From the NCBI RefSeq assembly GCF_900115665.1, contig NZ_FOXH01000001.1, positions 243,777 through 307,776 on the forward strand: DNA of 64,000 nt. Reading direction: 5' to 3'. Made by a program: the position numbers and the translations under genes. Shown one piece after another: positions 35,201 to 44,500 of this stretch. This DNA comes from Pseudarcicella hirudinis. GTDB taxonomy: Bacteria > Bacteroidota > Bacteroidia > Cytophagales > Spirosomataceae. The notes beneath the pieces were generated by a model. That model was not told the DNA's origin. It saw only the letters and a program-made list of their open reading frames with translations, and did no database searches. The stretch's first letter is position 1. The number at the start of each line of letters is the position of its first letter.

Positions 35201-35614
35201 GTAGTGATTACAGATGGTACTCCGAAATTTGATGCAACCGGAAATATCAGTAATTACAATGAGTTGAAATTTGCACCAAACGGAAAAGCAGTAACGGTAC
35301 AGACTTATGCTCAGTCGGTTTATAATAACACAATTGACGAAGCATATCTGACCAGCAAGTCGTTCCTGAAATTAAGAGAAATCATTATCGGATACACTAT
35401 TCCTTCAAGATTCCTCAATAATAACAAATTCATTAAAAGTGCCTCAGTTTCTATTGTAGGTAGAAATCTATTGTATTTCGCAGAAAGAACAGACTTTGAC
35501 CTTGACCAGTATCCGTCAGGTTATAACTCATCAGACAGAAGTACATTGAAAAATCCGGGCTTGCAGTCTGCTACTACCCGTCGTTTCGGGATGAATATTA
35601 ACCTGACCTTTTAA
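32291..35614 (+). CDS. SusC/RagA TonB-dependent outer-membrane transporter
   Basis: The 1107-residue protein has a signal peptide (1-27, ending TYAQ), a carboxypeptidase-regulatory-like domain (about 30-112; KGKVVSTDGTQLPGINILVK), a plug domain (about 118-235; LNSLAGKIAGLTVG, ILRGNSDILFVVDGVPV, AALYGFRGQNGAILVTTKKG) and a 22-strand-type barrel to the end (last residues NINLTF). It imports a large ligand across the outer membrane with TonB energy and a SusD lid. The susD-like gene follows after 73 bases. The linked phosphatases and sulfatase suggest that the ligand is a phosphorylated or sulfated molecule. Confidence 0.96.
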   Translation: MKKTFTRFFALSALIMILSGIMSATYAQVRTLKGKVVSTDGTQLPGINILVKGTTRGTSSDVNGNYSLSITNDNTILTFQSIGFASQEIKVGNRNSLDVILAPDDKQLEEVVVTALGIKKETRTIGYTTQDVKGSELVKAREPNPLNSLAGKIAGLTVGPSAELLGRPQIILRGNSDILFVVDGVPVNSDTWNISADDIETYTVLKGPNAAALYGFRGQNGAILVTTKKGTKDKRKFSVDFNSSTMVETGFLAIPKRQSEYGYGVNYQYAYGNKPYDEDGKFRRTNIWGPRFEGQNVPQYDSPVDPVTGIRQGTPWLAKGANNFQNFMEMGVISTNNVSLAASGEKYDLRMSISNNYQKGMAPNTKLNITNFNISSGYNFTDRLKLEGNLNLNLQNSPNIPDASSGPEGYTYIFQVYGSSSWDINDMRDYYKGPTGKPGVQQYYAEYGRENNPYFMAYEWLREHQKTDIYGYAKLSYKINDFLNFSARTQVTTWNQLRTEKLPYSMITYKSPDLRQGDYREDRRDLFENNTDVLLNFNKDITKNFHISAIAGGNLRTFRYNSNLSTTDFLIVPGVYDFSNSKFPVKAYNFRSDMEVASAYYTADFSYKNFLTLGTTGRIDQLSTLPKENRSIFYPSVSVSTVVSDYINLPEAVSFMKLRASYANVKGGLTSSTIGTAYKAVTGSNLSGLIGYGSEVTTSYDGPSYTNQNTYNISNLYNNTPSANYSGTLANRSLQSYSVTSYEAGLDMKFLKNRLGLDVTYFTSINGPQIFPLDIASSTGYYSQTVNGVTSQKNGWEISLSGSVIKNTNGFNWDVLANWSTYKETLKDIYHGETSIYLAGPDHVFKIGDRLDGYYGYKFLRSPDGQIINSSTGVPLNAPTGTNNKQLLGYTNPDFVIGVNNKFSYKNLSFSFQLDGRVGGVIYDNVYAYALNAGNQIELTEGAYGAARLKEWQSTKLGTVAATPAYVGQGVVITDGTPKFDATGNISNYNELKFAPNGKAVTVQTYAQSVYNNTIDEAYLTSKSFLKLREIIIGYTIPSRFLNNNKFIKSASVSIVGRNLLYFAERTDFDLDQYPSGYNSSDRSTLKNPGLQSATTRRFGMNINLTF

Positions 35615-35687
35615 TCCATTTTTAACAAAAGTTACTTGGCAATCCTCAATGTTTGTTTGTCATAAAACTTGAAAATCAGCATTCAAC

Positions 35688-37301
35688 ATGAAAAGATATA
35701 TCACAAAATTATTACTGATTATGCCTCTGCTGGCGGTATTGAGCAGTTGTCAGAAATATGATGATTTAGAGTTAAACCCAAACGTAGCCAGTGAAAATAA
35801 GGTAGTACCTCCTTCATTACTTTTGGGAAGAGTTGTTTATGATATTTATCAGGGCGGAGGCGTAACTGACGGAAGACCTGGTAACGTTTTTGAAGGTCCC
35901 TGGGATCAGGTTCATCGCTGGAACCAGTTTATCGTATCAAATAACCTTTATTACGGTGGACAAAATATTTATGGCTGGTCAAGTTCTGCGACTGCTTACG
36001 GTATTTTGAAAAACGTTAATAAAATGGATGAGCAGGCTGTTAAAACCTTAAATCAGAAGGTAAATGCTTATTCAGCACTGGCAAAATTCTTCAGAGCTTA
36101 TGTGTTTATCTGGCTTACTCAGAGAGTTGGAGATATCCCGATGTCGGAAGCCGGTTTAGGATTAGATAACCTTACCCCGAAATATGACAGTCAGAAAGAT
36201 GTTTACAAGCAATGTCTGCAATTACTGGAAGATGCTAATACTGATCTTAGCCAATTGATTCCGCTAAACAGTACAATCAGTGCAATTGACGGAGATATTT
36301 ATTATGGTAATGATCTTAAAAAATGGCAAAAACTGATCAATACTTATAAACTGAGAGTTTTGGTGAGCCTGAGCAAAAGAGCTGATGATACTTCAGACTT
36401 GGGAATTAAACAGAAGTTTGCTGATGTAATCAATAATCCCGGTAAATATCCGATTATGGCCAATAATGCTGATAACATGGTATTTACATTTAACGCTGCG
36501 TATAACGTTTATCCTCATACGCCTAAAGATGGTAACAATAACTATCAGAATGTTTCAGCAACATATCTGAATCTTACTACTGCCACACAGGATCCGAGAA
36601 CATTTGTAGTAGCAACTCCTGCTCCTGCGGAATTGATTAAAGGCAAAAAAGTAGATGATTTTACAGCTTATGTAGGTTCTGATAATTCAATGGGAGTAGG
36701 TGACCTGTTCACCAATTCAACAGCCGGAAAGTATTCTTTTACCAATTTTAACAGATATTATGGTTCACAGACAGGACCTGAGCCTTATATCATCGTCGGT
36801 TATCCTGAAATGTGTTTCAATATTGCCGAAGCAGTTAACAGAGGTTGGATAAGCGGAGCAAATGCTTCAACTTATTACAATGCAGGAATTAATGCTTCCC
36901 TGAGTTTTTATGGACTTTCAGAAGGATCCAGCCTTACTATCGGTGACCTTACCGGAAAAACACTTGGAACAGTTACGGTTTCAATCAGCAATTTCCTGAA
37001 AAACCCTGCGGTTGTCTATATGGGTGATAATGCAGATGGTTTAAAACAGATTCTTACACAAAAATACATTGCATTTTTCCAGAACTCAGGATGGGAGGCA
37101 TTTTATAACCAACGCAGAACGGGTTATCCTTCTACTTTTGTAACGACCGGTTCAGGCTTAAATGCTGTCGGAAAATTACCAAGACGCTGGCAGTATCCGG
37201 TTGATGAGCAAACTTATAATACAGAGAATTACACCAAAGCAATTCAAAGCCAGTTTGGTGGTACAGATGATTTGTATAAAGACCTTTGGTCATTAAAATA
37301 A
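35688..37301 (+). CDS. SusD/RagB-like outer-membrane lipoprotein
   Basis: A 537-residue protein with a lipoprotein signal (lipobox LSSC, Cys21) and the SusD_2-type helical TPR fold (AYGILKNVNKMDEQAVKTL, YSALAKFFRAYVFIWLTQRV, then a C-terminal NQRRTGYPSTF and PRRWQYP stretch). It forms the surface lid of the SusC transporter and captures ligand. It directly follows the susC-like gene and precedes the phosphatase gene by 86 bases. Confidence 0.95.
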   Translation: MKRYITKLLLIMPLLAVLSSCQKYDDLELNPNVASENKVVPPSLLLGRVVYDIYQGGGVTDGRPGNVFEGPWDQVHRWNQFIVSNNLYYGGQNIYGWSSSATAYGILKNVNKMDEQAVKTLNQKVNAYSALAKFFRAYVFIWLTQRVGDIPMSEAGLGLDNLTPKYDSQKDVYKQCLQLLEDANTDLSQLIPLNSTISAIDGDIYYGNDLKKWQKLINTYKLRVLVSLSKRADDTSDLGIKQKFADVINNPGKYPIMANNADNMVFTFNAAYNVYPHTPKDGNNNYQNVSATYLNLTTATQDPRTFVVATPAPAELIKGKKVDDFTAYVGSDNSMGVGDLFTNSTAGKYSFTNFNRYYGSQTGPEPYIIVGYPEMCFNIAEAVNRGWISGANASTYYNAGINASLSFYGLSEGSSLTIGDLTGKTLGTVTVSISNFLKNPAVVYMGDNADGLKQILTQKYIAFFQNSGWEAFYNQRRTGYPSTFVTTGSGLNAVGKLPRRWQYPVDEQTYNTENYTKAIQSQFGGTDDLYKDLWSLK

Positions 37302-37387
37302 ACAGATTCTTTTCCGGTAATCCTTTAGAAATGCTTTGGCATATTCTGTCGGATTACCGGATTTTCACTTTTACTATATGTATACTT

Positions 37388-38467
37388 ATGAACACATTTC
37401 TTAGATTTTTCCTCATTATTTTGTGTATTCCGACTGTTATTTTCGGACAAAATAAACCGGAAGTAAAGCATCCTAAAAATATCATTCTACTAATAGGTGA
37501 TGGAATGGGAGTGGGGCAGATTTATGCAGGACTTACCGCAAACAAAGGTAAACTGAATCTTGAACGCAGTCAGTTTATCGGATTTCATAAAAATCAGGCT
37601 TCAGATGAATACGTAACGGATTCGGGAGCGGGTGCTACGGCTTTTGCTATTGGGAAAAAAACCTATAACGGGGCAATCGGAGTTGACAGTGCTAAAAAAA
37701 GCCTGCCGACAATTCTTGAAATCGCTGAAAAACATGGTCTGGCAACAGGTCTTTTGGCAACATGTTCTATTACCCATGCGACGCCAGCTTCTTTTATCGC
37801 TCACCAGCCTTCAAGAAGTATGGATGAAGAAATTGCAGCAGATTTTCTTAAAACAGATATCGATGTATTTATTGGTGGAGGCAGAAAATATTTTGCAAAC
37901 AGAAAGGATGGTAAAAATCTGATTGATAGCCTGAAAACACGTAAATATCAGATTGCCAATTCTATTGCTGAAGTTGAGAAAGTTTCAACAGGTAAACTGG
38001 CAGCATTTCTGGCGGAGGAACAACAGCCAAAGATCTCTGAAGGACGCGGAGAAGAATTATTGAAATCAACCAAAGTTGCCCTTAATATCCTGAAACAGAA
38101 TAAAAAAGGATTCTTCGTAATGATAGAAGGTTCTCAGATCGACTGGGGCGGACATGCTAACGATACAGAGTATGTAATCAATGAAATGCTTGATTTTGAT
38201 AAAGTGATCGGAGAAGCTATTGATTTTGCTCAAAAAGATGGAAATACCCTGGTAATCATTACTGCAGATCATGAAACCGGAGGACTTGCCATTACCGGCG
38301 GAGATATGAAAACAGGGAAAGTAGAAGCAAAATATGTGACGAAAGGTCACACAGGAGTAATGATTCCGGTTTTTGCTTTTGGTCCGGGCGCTGAAGCATT
38401 TTCAGGAATTTATCAGAACAATGATATTTTTCAAAAGATGCTGAAAGCATTCTCTTTTAAAAATTAA
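37388..38467 (+). CDS. Secreted alkaline phosphatase
   Basis: The longer frame from 37286 overlaps the susD-like gene; the ATG at 37388 gives a proper signal peptide (MNTFLRFFLIILCIPTVIFGQ), so the product has 359 residues. Alkaline phosphatase motifs are in order: LLIGDGMGVGQ (metal Asp), TDSGAGATAFAIG (nucleophile S79), ITHATPASFIAHQPS, EGSQIDWGGHAND, ITADHETGG and TKGHTGVMIPVFAFGPG. It should hydrolyse phosphate monoesters in the periplasm, with two Zn and one Mg. The linked SusC/SusD pair and the tyrosine-phosphatase-fold enzyme suggest phosphate scavenging from an imported organic phosphate. Confidence 0.95.
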   Translation: MNTFLRFFLIILCIPTVIFGQNKPEVKHPKNIILLIGDGMGVGQIYAGLTANKGKLNLERSQFIGFHKNQASDEYVTDSGAGATAFAIGKKTYNGAIGVDSAKKSLPTILEIAEKHGLATGLLATCSITHATPASFIAHQPSRSMDEEIAADFLKTDIDVFIGGGRKYFANRKDGKNLIDSLKTRKYQIANSIAEVEKVSTGKLAAFLAEEQQPKISEGRGEELLKSTKVALNILKQNKKGFFVMIEGSQIDWGGHANDTEYVINEMLDFDKVIGEAIDFAQKDGNTLVIITADHETGGLAITGGDMKTGKVEAKYVTKGHTGVMIPVFAFGPGAEAFSGIYQNNDIFQKMLKAFSFKN

Positions 38468-38486
38468 TAATTAAACGATATAAGTC

Positions 38487-39314
38487 ATGAAAAAAATATT
38501 TTTAATAGCAGGAATGCTAATTCCGGCTTTCGCATATTGCCAGCAGAAAGATACATTGGTATTTAATCCAAAACGTGAAGTTGTGTTGGAGGGAGGTTCT
38601 AATTTCCGTGATTTAGGCGGATACCCGACCAAAGGCGGACATACTGTGAAATGGGGAAAGATTTATCGTTCTGCTGATGTAAGTAAGCTTACAGATAAGG
38701 ATTTACAGGTTTTGTCTGATCGTCATATCGCTACAGTATGTGATTTACGCGGACCGGATGAAATTAAAAACTCACCGGACCGTTTACCTCAGGGAACACA
38801 ATGGATAAATCTTCCTGCCGGAAGCGAAAACATCAAACTCTCGCAGATGAGTGCTATGATGAGCAGCAAAGCAAGTCGTGATTCTGTTATGATTGCCACT
38901 TATAGCAAAACAGATCATTTGAAAGCTAAATATAAGCCAATGTTTGACCAGTTATTACTCTTGAACGGTGATCAGGCATTAATGTTTCATTGTTCCGCCG
39001 GAAAAGACAGAACCGGAATTGGTGCTGCTCTGGTTTTATCAGCCTTAGGTGTAGATAAAAAAGTTGTAATGGCCGACTACGAAGCGACCAATGTATTCTG
39101 GAAAGCCGGAAAAGAACGCATGCAGCAAATGATTACTCAGCAGGGAATGGATGAGAAATCTGTAAAAGCTCTTTTAGGCGCAAATCCTGCCTATCTGGAA
39201 AACACATTTCAGGCCATTGAAAAACAATATGGCTCAATGGATAAGTTCCTGGTAACTGAAATGGAATTGACTCCGGAAAAACTTGCCGCATTACGTACTA
39301 AATACGTGAATTAA
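38487..39314 (+). CDS. Secreted tyrosine-phosphatase-fold enzyme (Y_phosphatase3)
   Basis: A 275-residue protein with a signal peptide (1-18, ending AYCQ). It carries the P-loop HCSAGKDRTG with catalytic C169 and R175, and the family start EGGSNFRDLGGYPTKGG with IYRSADVSKL. Bacterial Y_phosphatase3/LipA-type enzymes act on phosphotyrosine, phosphoinositides or phytate. Being secreted and beside an alkaline phosphatase, it more likely attacks a nutrient phosphate ester than a signalling protein. It begins 19 bases after the alkaline phosphatase stop, so it is in the same operon. Confidence 0.92.
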   Translation: MKKIFLIAGMLIPAFAYCQQKDTLVFNPKREVVLEGGSNFRDLGGYPTKGGHTVKWGKIYRSADVSKLTDKDLQVLSDRHIATVCDLRGPDEIKNSPDRLPQGTQWINLPAGSENIKLSQMSAMMSSKASRDSVMIATYSKTDHLKAKYKPMFDQLLLLNGDQALMFHCSAGKDRTGIGAALVLSALGVDKKVVMADYEATNVFWKAGKERMQQMITQQGMDEKSVKALLGANPAYLENTFQAIEKQYGSMDKFLVTEMELTPEKLAALRTKYVN

Positions 39315-39319
39315 CAAAT

Positions 39320-39352
39320 GAAGAGGGAATCCTGATTTCATATCCAGGTTCC
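39320..39352 (+). terminator. Likely terminator after the phosphatase operon
   Basis: GAGGGAA...TTCCCTC arms (7 bp, with inner CCTG/CAGG pairing) lie just after the stop at 39314, and a pyrimidine-rich stretch (CATACTCTTCG, TTTAATCTTC) follows. The sulfatase gene may therefore be a separate transcript. Confidence 0.5.
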
Positions 39353-39540
39353 CTCATACTCTTCGTTTAATCTTCTCTGGTTACCTTCTTCGGCCAGCAA
39401 CTCTCTTCTTCCGGCACATCCTCTGGCCAAATCTGCTTTTATTGATTTATAGTTTAGGGTCTAAGGTATTGGAGTACTAATGATAAGATTTGTACTTTTA
39501 CCAATTGATACACATTTCTTATAAAAACAATACTTGCTTC

Positions 39541-41118
39541 ATGATAAATAAAAAGTTCAGATTACCCGCCAGATTCCTTGTGCTGTTTGCTATTTTACCG
39601 GCAGTTTTTCTGGCCGGATTTAAAATAATCAGTAATCCGGATAAGAGACCTAATATCCTGGTAATTTATGCTGATGATTTGGGTTATGGAGATGTAAGTG
39701 CTTACAAAAGAGGTACTTTAAAGACACCTAATATTGATGAGCTGGCAAATGGAGGCGTTCGTTTTACCAATGGTTATGCTACCTCCTCAACCTGTACGCC
39801 AAGCCGCTTTGCTTTTCTGACCGGAAGCTATCCCTGGCGGACGAAAGGTACAAGTATTTTACCGGGAGATGCTCCGCTACTGATAGATACAAGTACCCTT
39901 ACGCTTCCGAAAATGCTTAAAAAGGCCGGATATTTCACCGGAGTAGTTGGAAAATGGCATCTGGGCCTGGGAAGCGGAAATCTCGACTGGAACAAAGAAA
40001 TTCAAAAAAGTCCGAACGACGTTGGATTTGATTATTCCTACATTATGGCGGCTACCAACGACCGTGTACCTACAGTGTTTGTAGAGAACAGAAAAGTAGC
40101 AGGATTAGACCCCGCGGATCCTTTATTGGTTGATTATCAGAAAAACTTTGCAGGAGAACCGACAGCTATTTCCAATCCTGAGCTTATGACGAAGCTTAAA
40201 TGGCAGCACGGACACAACCAGAGTGTACATAACGGAGTACCGAGAATAGGATATATGAAAGGTGGCAAATCTGCATTATGGGTTGATGAGGACATGGCAG
40301 ATATATTTCTGAACAAAGTCAAATCGTTTATAGACGATCATCATCCTGCCAGAACAGGTAAGCCGTTTTTCATGTATTATGCCCTGCATGAACCTCATGT
40401 ACCCCGTGTCCCTAATGCGCGTTTTGTTGGTAAATCAGGAATGGGGCCACGCGGAGATGCAATTCTTGAAGCAGACTGGTGTGTAGGAGAGATTATGAAA
40501 AAGCTGAAAAAAGAAGGTCTGTTAGAAAATACCCTCGTGGTCTTTTCAAGTGATAATGGCCCTGTATTAAATGATGGTTATTATGATGAAGCTGTTGAAA
40601 AATTAGGGAAACATACTCCTTCCGGAGGATTAAGAGGAGGAAAATATAGTTTGTTTGAAGCAGGAGCAAAAGTTCCGTTTATTGCCTGCTGGAAAGGCGT
40701 TACCAAAACTATGATTTCAGATGCAGTAATCTGCCAGGTTGATTTAATGGCCTCATTTGCCAAGTTGGCCGGTGTGAAAAATTCTTCTCCGGATAGCAAG
40801 GATTTGCTGAATGTCCTGATCGGAAAATCAGAAAAGGGCAGAAACGAACTGGTGCTGGAAGCTTCTGGAAGGCTGGCCTTCAGACAAGGAAATTTCCTTT
40901 TGATTCCTCCCGGCAAAGGCCAGAAGATAATCCGGGATGTGAATATTGAAACCGGACTTTCTCCGGAGTTTCAATTGTATGATCTGGCAAAAGATTCCGG
41001 ACAAATGCATAATATTGCCAGACAATATCCTCAGCTAAGAGAAAAAATGCTGATTGCTATGCAAAAAATAGTAGGAGACCAATCCAAAATCAATACAAAA
41101 GAGCTTGAATTGAAATAA
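39541..41118 (+). CDS. Secreted arylsulfatase (formylglycine type)
   Basis: The frame opens at 39490, but the ATG at 39541 gives the better N-terminus: a signal peptide or anchor (about 10-35), then PNILVIYADDLGYGD. The 525-residue product has the sulfatase signature with C85 as the residue turned into formylglycine (TSSTCTPSRFAFLTG), metal-binding DD in the first motif, GVVGKWHLGLG and SSDNGPVLNDG. It cleaves a sulfate ester, probably of a glycan or aromatic sulfate. It needs an anaerobic or FGE-type maturase from elsewhere. A hairpin follows the stop. Confidence 0.94.
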   Translation: MINKKFRLPARFLVLFAILPAVFLAGFKIISNPDKRPNILVIYADDLGYGDVSAYKRGTLKTPNIDELANGGVRFTNGYATSSTCTPSRFAFLTGSYPWRTKGTSILPGDAPLLIDTSTLTLPKMLKKAGYFTGVVGKWHLGLGSGNLDWNKEIQKSPNDVGFDYSYIMAATNDRVPTVFVENRKVAGLDPADPLLVDYQKNFAGEPTAISNPELMTKLKWQHGHNQSVHNGVPRIGYMKGGKSALWVDEDMADIFLNKVKSFIDDHHPARTGKPFFMYYALHEPHVPRVPNARFVGKSGMGPRGDAILEADWCVGEIMKKLKKEGLLENTLVVFSSDNGPVLNDGYYDEAVEKLGKHTPSGGLRGGKYSLFEAGAKVPFIACWKGVTKTMISDAVICQVDLMASFAKLAGVKNSSPDSKDLLNVLIGKSEKGRNELVLEASGRLAFRQGNFLLIPPGKGQKIIRDVNIETGLSPEFQLYDLAKDSGQMHNIARQYPQLREKMLIAMQKIVGDQSKINTKELELK

Positions 41119-41527
41119 ATAACAAATCTTCCGTTGCAGTGACACCTTACTAAAACTCTGCAACGGAAGAATGTAACCTGTCTATGGCGATGGCGTATAT
41201 ATGTAATCGTTCATACATATATATCCCTTATCAAATAATAATCTTCGATAAGTTTAAAAAATCCGGAAATAATTAAGTGTATTGCCCTTCTGTTCAAATC
41301 CTGTCTTATTGAGCTGTTAATCGTTGATTATCAAGGAATAATCAAGTGAATTGTTTCGGGCCTAAAGTGTATTATTTTTATTGTAAGTATCTGTTTTTCA
41401 GTTTTTTATAAAAAATATTGCTTGATTTTGAAATTAATGATCAATACTTTTACACCGGAATTTTTCGGGACAGCCATTCAGAAAGACAACTCCTGACTTA
41501 GCCATGCAACTATGATTATTTAAATAT
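41119..41527. other. Gene-free region between sulfatase and ThuA fusion genes
   Basis: It holds two inverted repeats. The first, TCTTCCGTTGCAG (41127-41139) with CTGCAACGGAAGA (41158-41170), is 13 bp and lies 8 bases after the sulfatase stop, so it probably terminates that gene. The second, TATATATGTA (41196-41205) with TACATATATA (41214-41223), is 10 bp with an 8-nt spacer and looks like an operator. A weak promoter-like pair TTTG (41427) / TACTTTTA (41445) is near the next gene. Confidence 0.5.
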
Positions 41528-44500
41528 ATGCTTTTACCAAAATCAAACTCTATTTTTAAAACAGGCTCATTAGCCCTTGTTATCCTTGCTTTTATCTTAT
41601 GCTCTGCCGGAATTTCCGGTAACCGGGCAGGAAAATTAAAAGTGCTGGTCTTTTCCAGAACCAAAGGCTGGAAACATACTTCTATTCCTTATGGTATTGC
41701 TGCCATTCGTAAGCTTGGTATCGAAAATGGCTTCGACGTAGATACTACCACTAATGCGACGCTTTTCAATGAACCTAACCTGAAACAATATGCTGCTGTA
41801 ATTTTTAACTGTACCACCGGAAATGTATTAAATGCTGAACAGCAAACGGCTTTTGAAAGATATATTCAGGCAGGAGGGGGTTATGTTGGTATCCACTCTG
41901 CCGCAGATACCGAATATGACTGGCCCTGGTATGACAAGCTGATGGGGGCACATTTTTCAAGCCATCCGCATAATCCGAATGTCAGAAAAGCAACGGTTGA
42001 AGTAACAGACAAATCCCATATTTCTATGAAAGGCCTTCCGGACAAATGGGAGCGGACAGATGAATGGTACAATTATAAATCCTTTTATTCGGGTATCAAT
42101 ATTCTCGCTTATCTTGATGAAAATAGTTATGAAGGCGGAACTAACGGGGCAAAACACCCTATTGCCTGGTATCATGAATTTGATGGAGGAAGAGCTTTTT
42201 ATACCGGAGGGGGACATGAGGATTCCAGCTATACAGAACCACTTTTTCTTCAGCATTTGTTGGGAGGTATCAGATATGCTATGGGAGAAAATGTTACCCT
42301 GGATTTCAGTAAATCATATGCCAAAGTTATTCCGGAACAGAACCGTTTCGTGAAAACAGTTCTGGTTAATGACCTGAATGCTCCGATGGAACTAGCCGTT
42401 GCAGAAGATGGCAGAATCTTTTTTACAGAAATGAATGGTAAGCTTTCTCTGTACGATACAAAAACCAATAAGTACGCTCTGGTACATAAATTTCAGGTGG
42501 CTATGATTGGCGGCACAGGATTGATGGGCGTAACATTAGACCCCGGATTTTCGAGAAATCATTATATCTATCTGTACTATTCCCCTCCGGTTTTGGATGA
42601 ACCGATTGATTTTAATCTTTCCCGATTTACACTAAATCCTGATAATACCCTGAACCTTTCTTCTGAAAAGGTTCTTTTGAAAGTTCCCGTACAAAAGGTA
42701 AGCGGCGCTCACCACGGAGGATCACTAGCCTGGGATAAAAACGGAAATCTGTACCTGTCGACCGGAGATAGTTCAAGTCCTTTTCCTTCAGACGGATATG
42801 CTCCGATTGATGAACGCAGCGGAAGTGAATACTATAGCCTGGATTCTCAGAGATCTTCGGCAAATACCAATGATTTTAAAGGAAAAGTATTGAGGATTCA
42901 CCCGGAAGCAGATGGAAGTTATACTATTCCGGAAGGAAATCTTTTCCCGAAAGGTACTGCCGGAACAAAGCCTGAAATATATGTAATGGGCTGCCGGAAT
43001 CCATATAGAATTGCTGTAAACCCTCATAGTTCTGTCTTATACTGGGGTGAAATTGGCCCCGACGCCGGAAAAGACAGCATTCAGGGCCCAAGAGGGTATG
43101 ATGAATTTAATCAGGCAAAAAAAGCAGGGAATTATGGATGGCCGTATTTCGTCGGAAATAATTACGCTTATGCCAAATGGGATTTTACAACTAAAACCGC
43201 CGGGCCAAAATTTATTGCTGAAGCACCAGTAAACAATTCGCCTAACAACACCGGCCTGAAGCAACTGCCTCCTGCCCAACCAGCCATGATCTGGTATCCT
43301 TATGCCGCCTCAAAGGAATTTCCGGAGCTTGGCTTGGGAGGTAGAAGTGCAATGGCCGGTTCTTTTTACTCTTTTGATAAAACCGCCTCTTCTAAAAACA
43401 AATTTCCTGAATACTACGACGGAAAACTGTTTGTCTTCGACTGGATGAGAAACTGGGTGATTGCTTTAGATTTTGACAAAAATGAAAATTACCTGAGAAG
43501 TGAGCCTTTCATGGCCACTCAGGGGGATTTCAGACGCCCGATCGACCTTACTTTTGGAAAAGACGGAGTGATGTATATGCTTGAATATGGTTCGGTATAT
43601 GGCGCAGACAATGATGATGCCCGCCTGGTGAAAATAGAATATAACAGCGGCAACCGTCCTCCTTTGGCTAAAGCCAGTATCTCGGATTCTGTTGTGGCAG
43701 CTCATATTAACCAGACGGTTTTCCTTACTTCGGAAACTAAAAATGTGCCTGAATTAAGAGAAATTGCCGGAAAAGCTCCTTTGAGAGTGCTATTCAGCAG
43801 TAAAGGAAGTAAAGATCCGGATGATGATGACAGACTTAGCTATGAATGGTTATTTGATGGAAAGACCGTAGGTTCTGTAATGCCGAATCCGGCTTTTACC
43901 TATCAGAAACCCGGTGTATATAAAGCAGTACTGAAAGTAAGCGATCAGAGTGGCTTCAGTAATACTGACACACTGATTGTAAAAGTCGGGAATGTTAAAC
44001 CAAAAGTAGTAATTGAAACCCCTGGTAATAAATCTTTCTTCTGGGACAAAAAACCTTTTGTTTACAAAGTGAAAGTGAGTGATGAGGAAGATAAAACAAT
44101 CGATCCTAAGAAAATTAAAGTACTTTTCGATTATAATGCGCAACCTGCTTTACTGGACGCTGAGGCTAAAAACAGCAAAGCAGGAACAGATATAGAAACG
44201 AATACTGTCGGTAAAAATCTGATGAATAGCAGCGATTGTAAAGCCTGTCATACCATCGACAAAGTATCTGTAGGGCCGGCTTTGATTGAAGTTGCAAAAC
44301 GCTATAAAGGCCAAAAAGAAGCTCCTTTGATGCTGGCAAAGAAAATTATCAGCGGAGGTGGTGGAAACTGGGGTACTGAGCATGTAATGAGTGCACACCC
44401 GCAGGTTTCATTACAGGATGCCCAGGAAATGGTGGATTATATCTTCTCTTTGACAAATCGGAAAAAACAGAAAACCAAACTTCCTGTGCAGAGCAGCATT

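Noticed and set aside
44150-44398. Leftward frames inside the ThuA fusion gene
   Set aside because: Shadows of a gene with clear domain homology; no start signals or codon pattern of their own.
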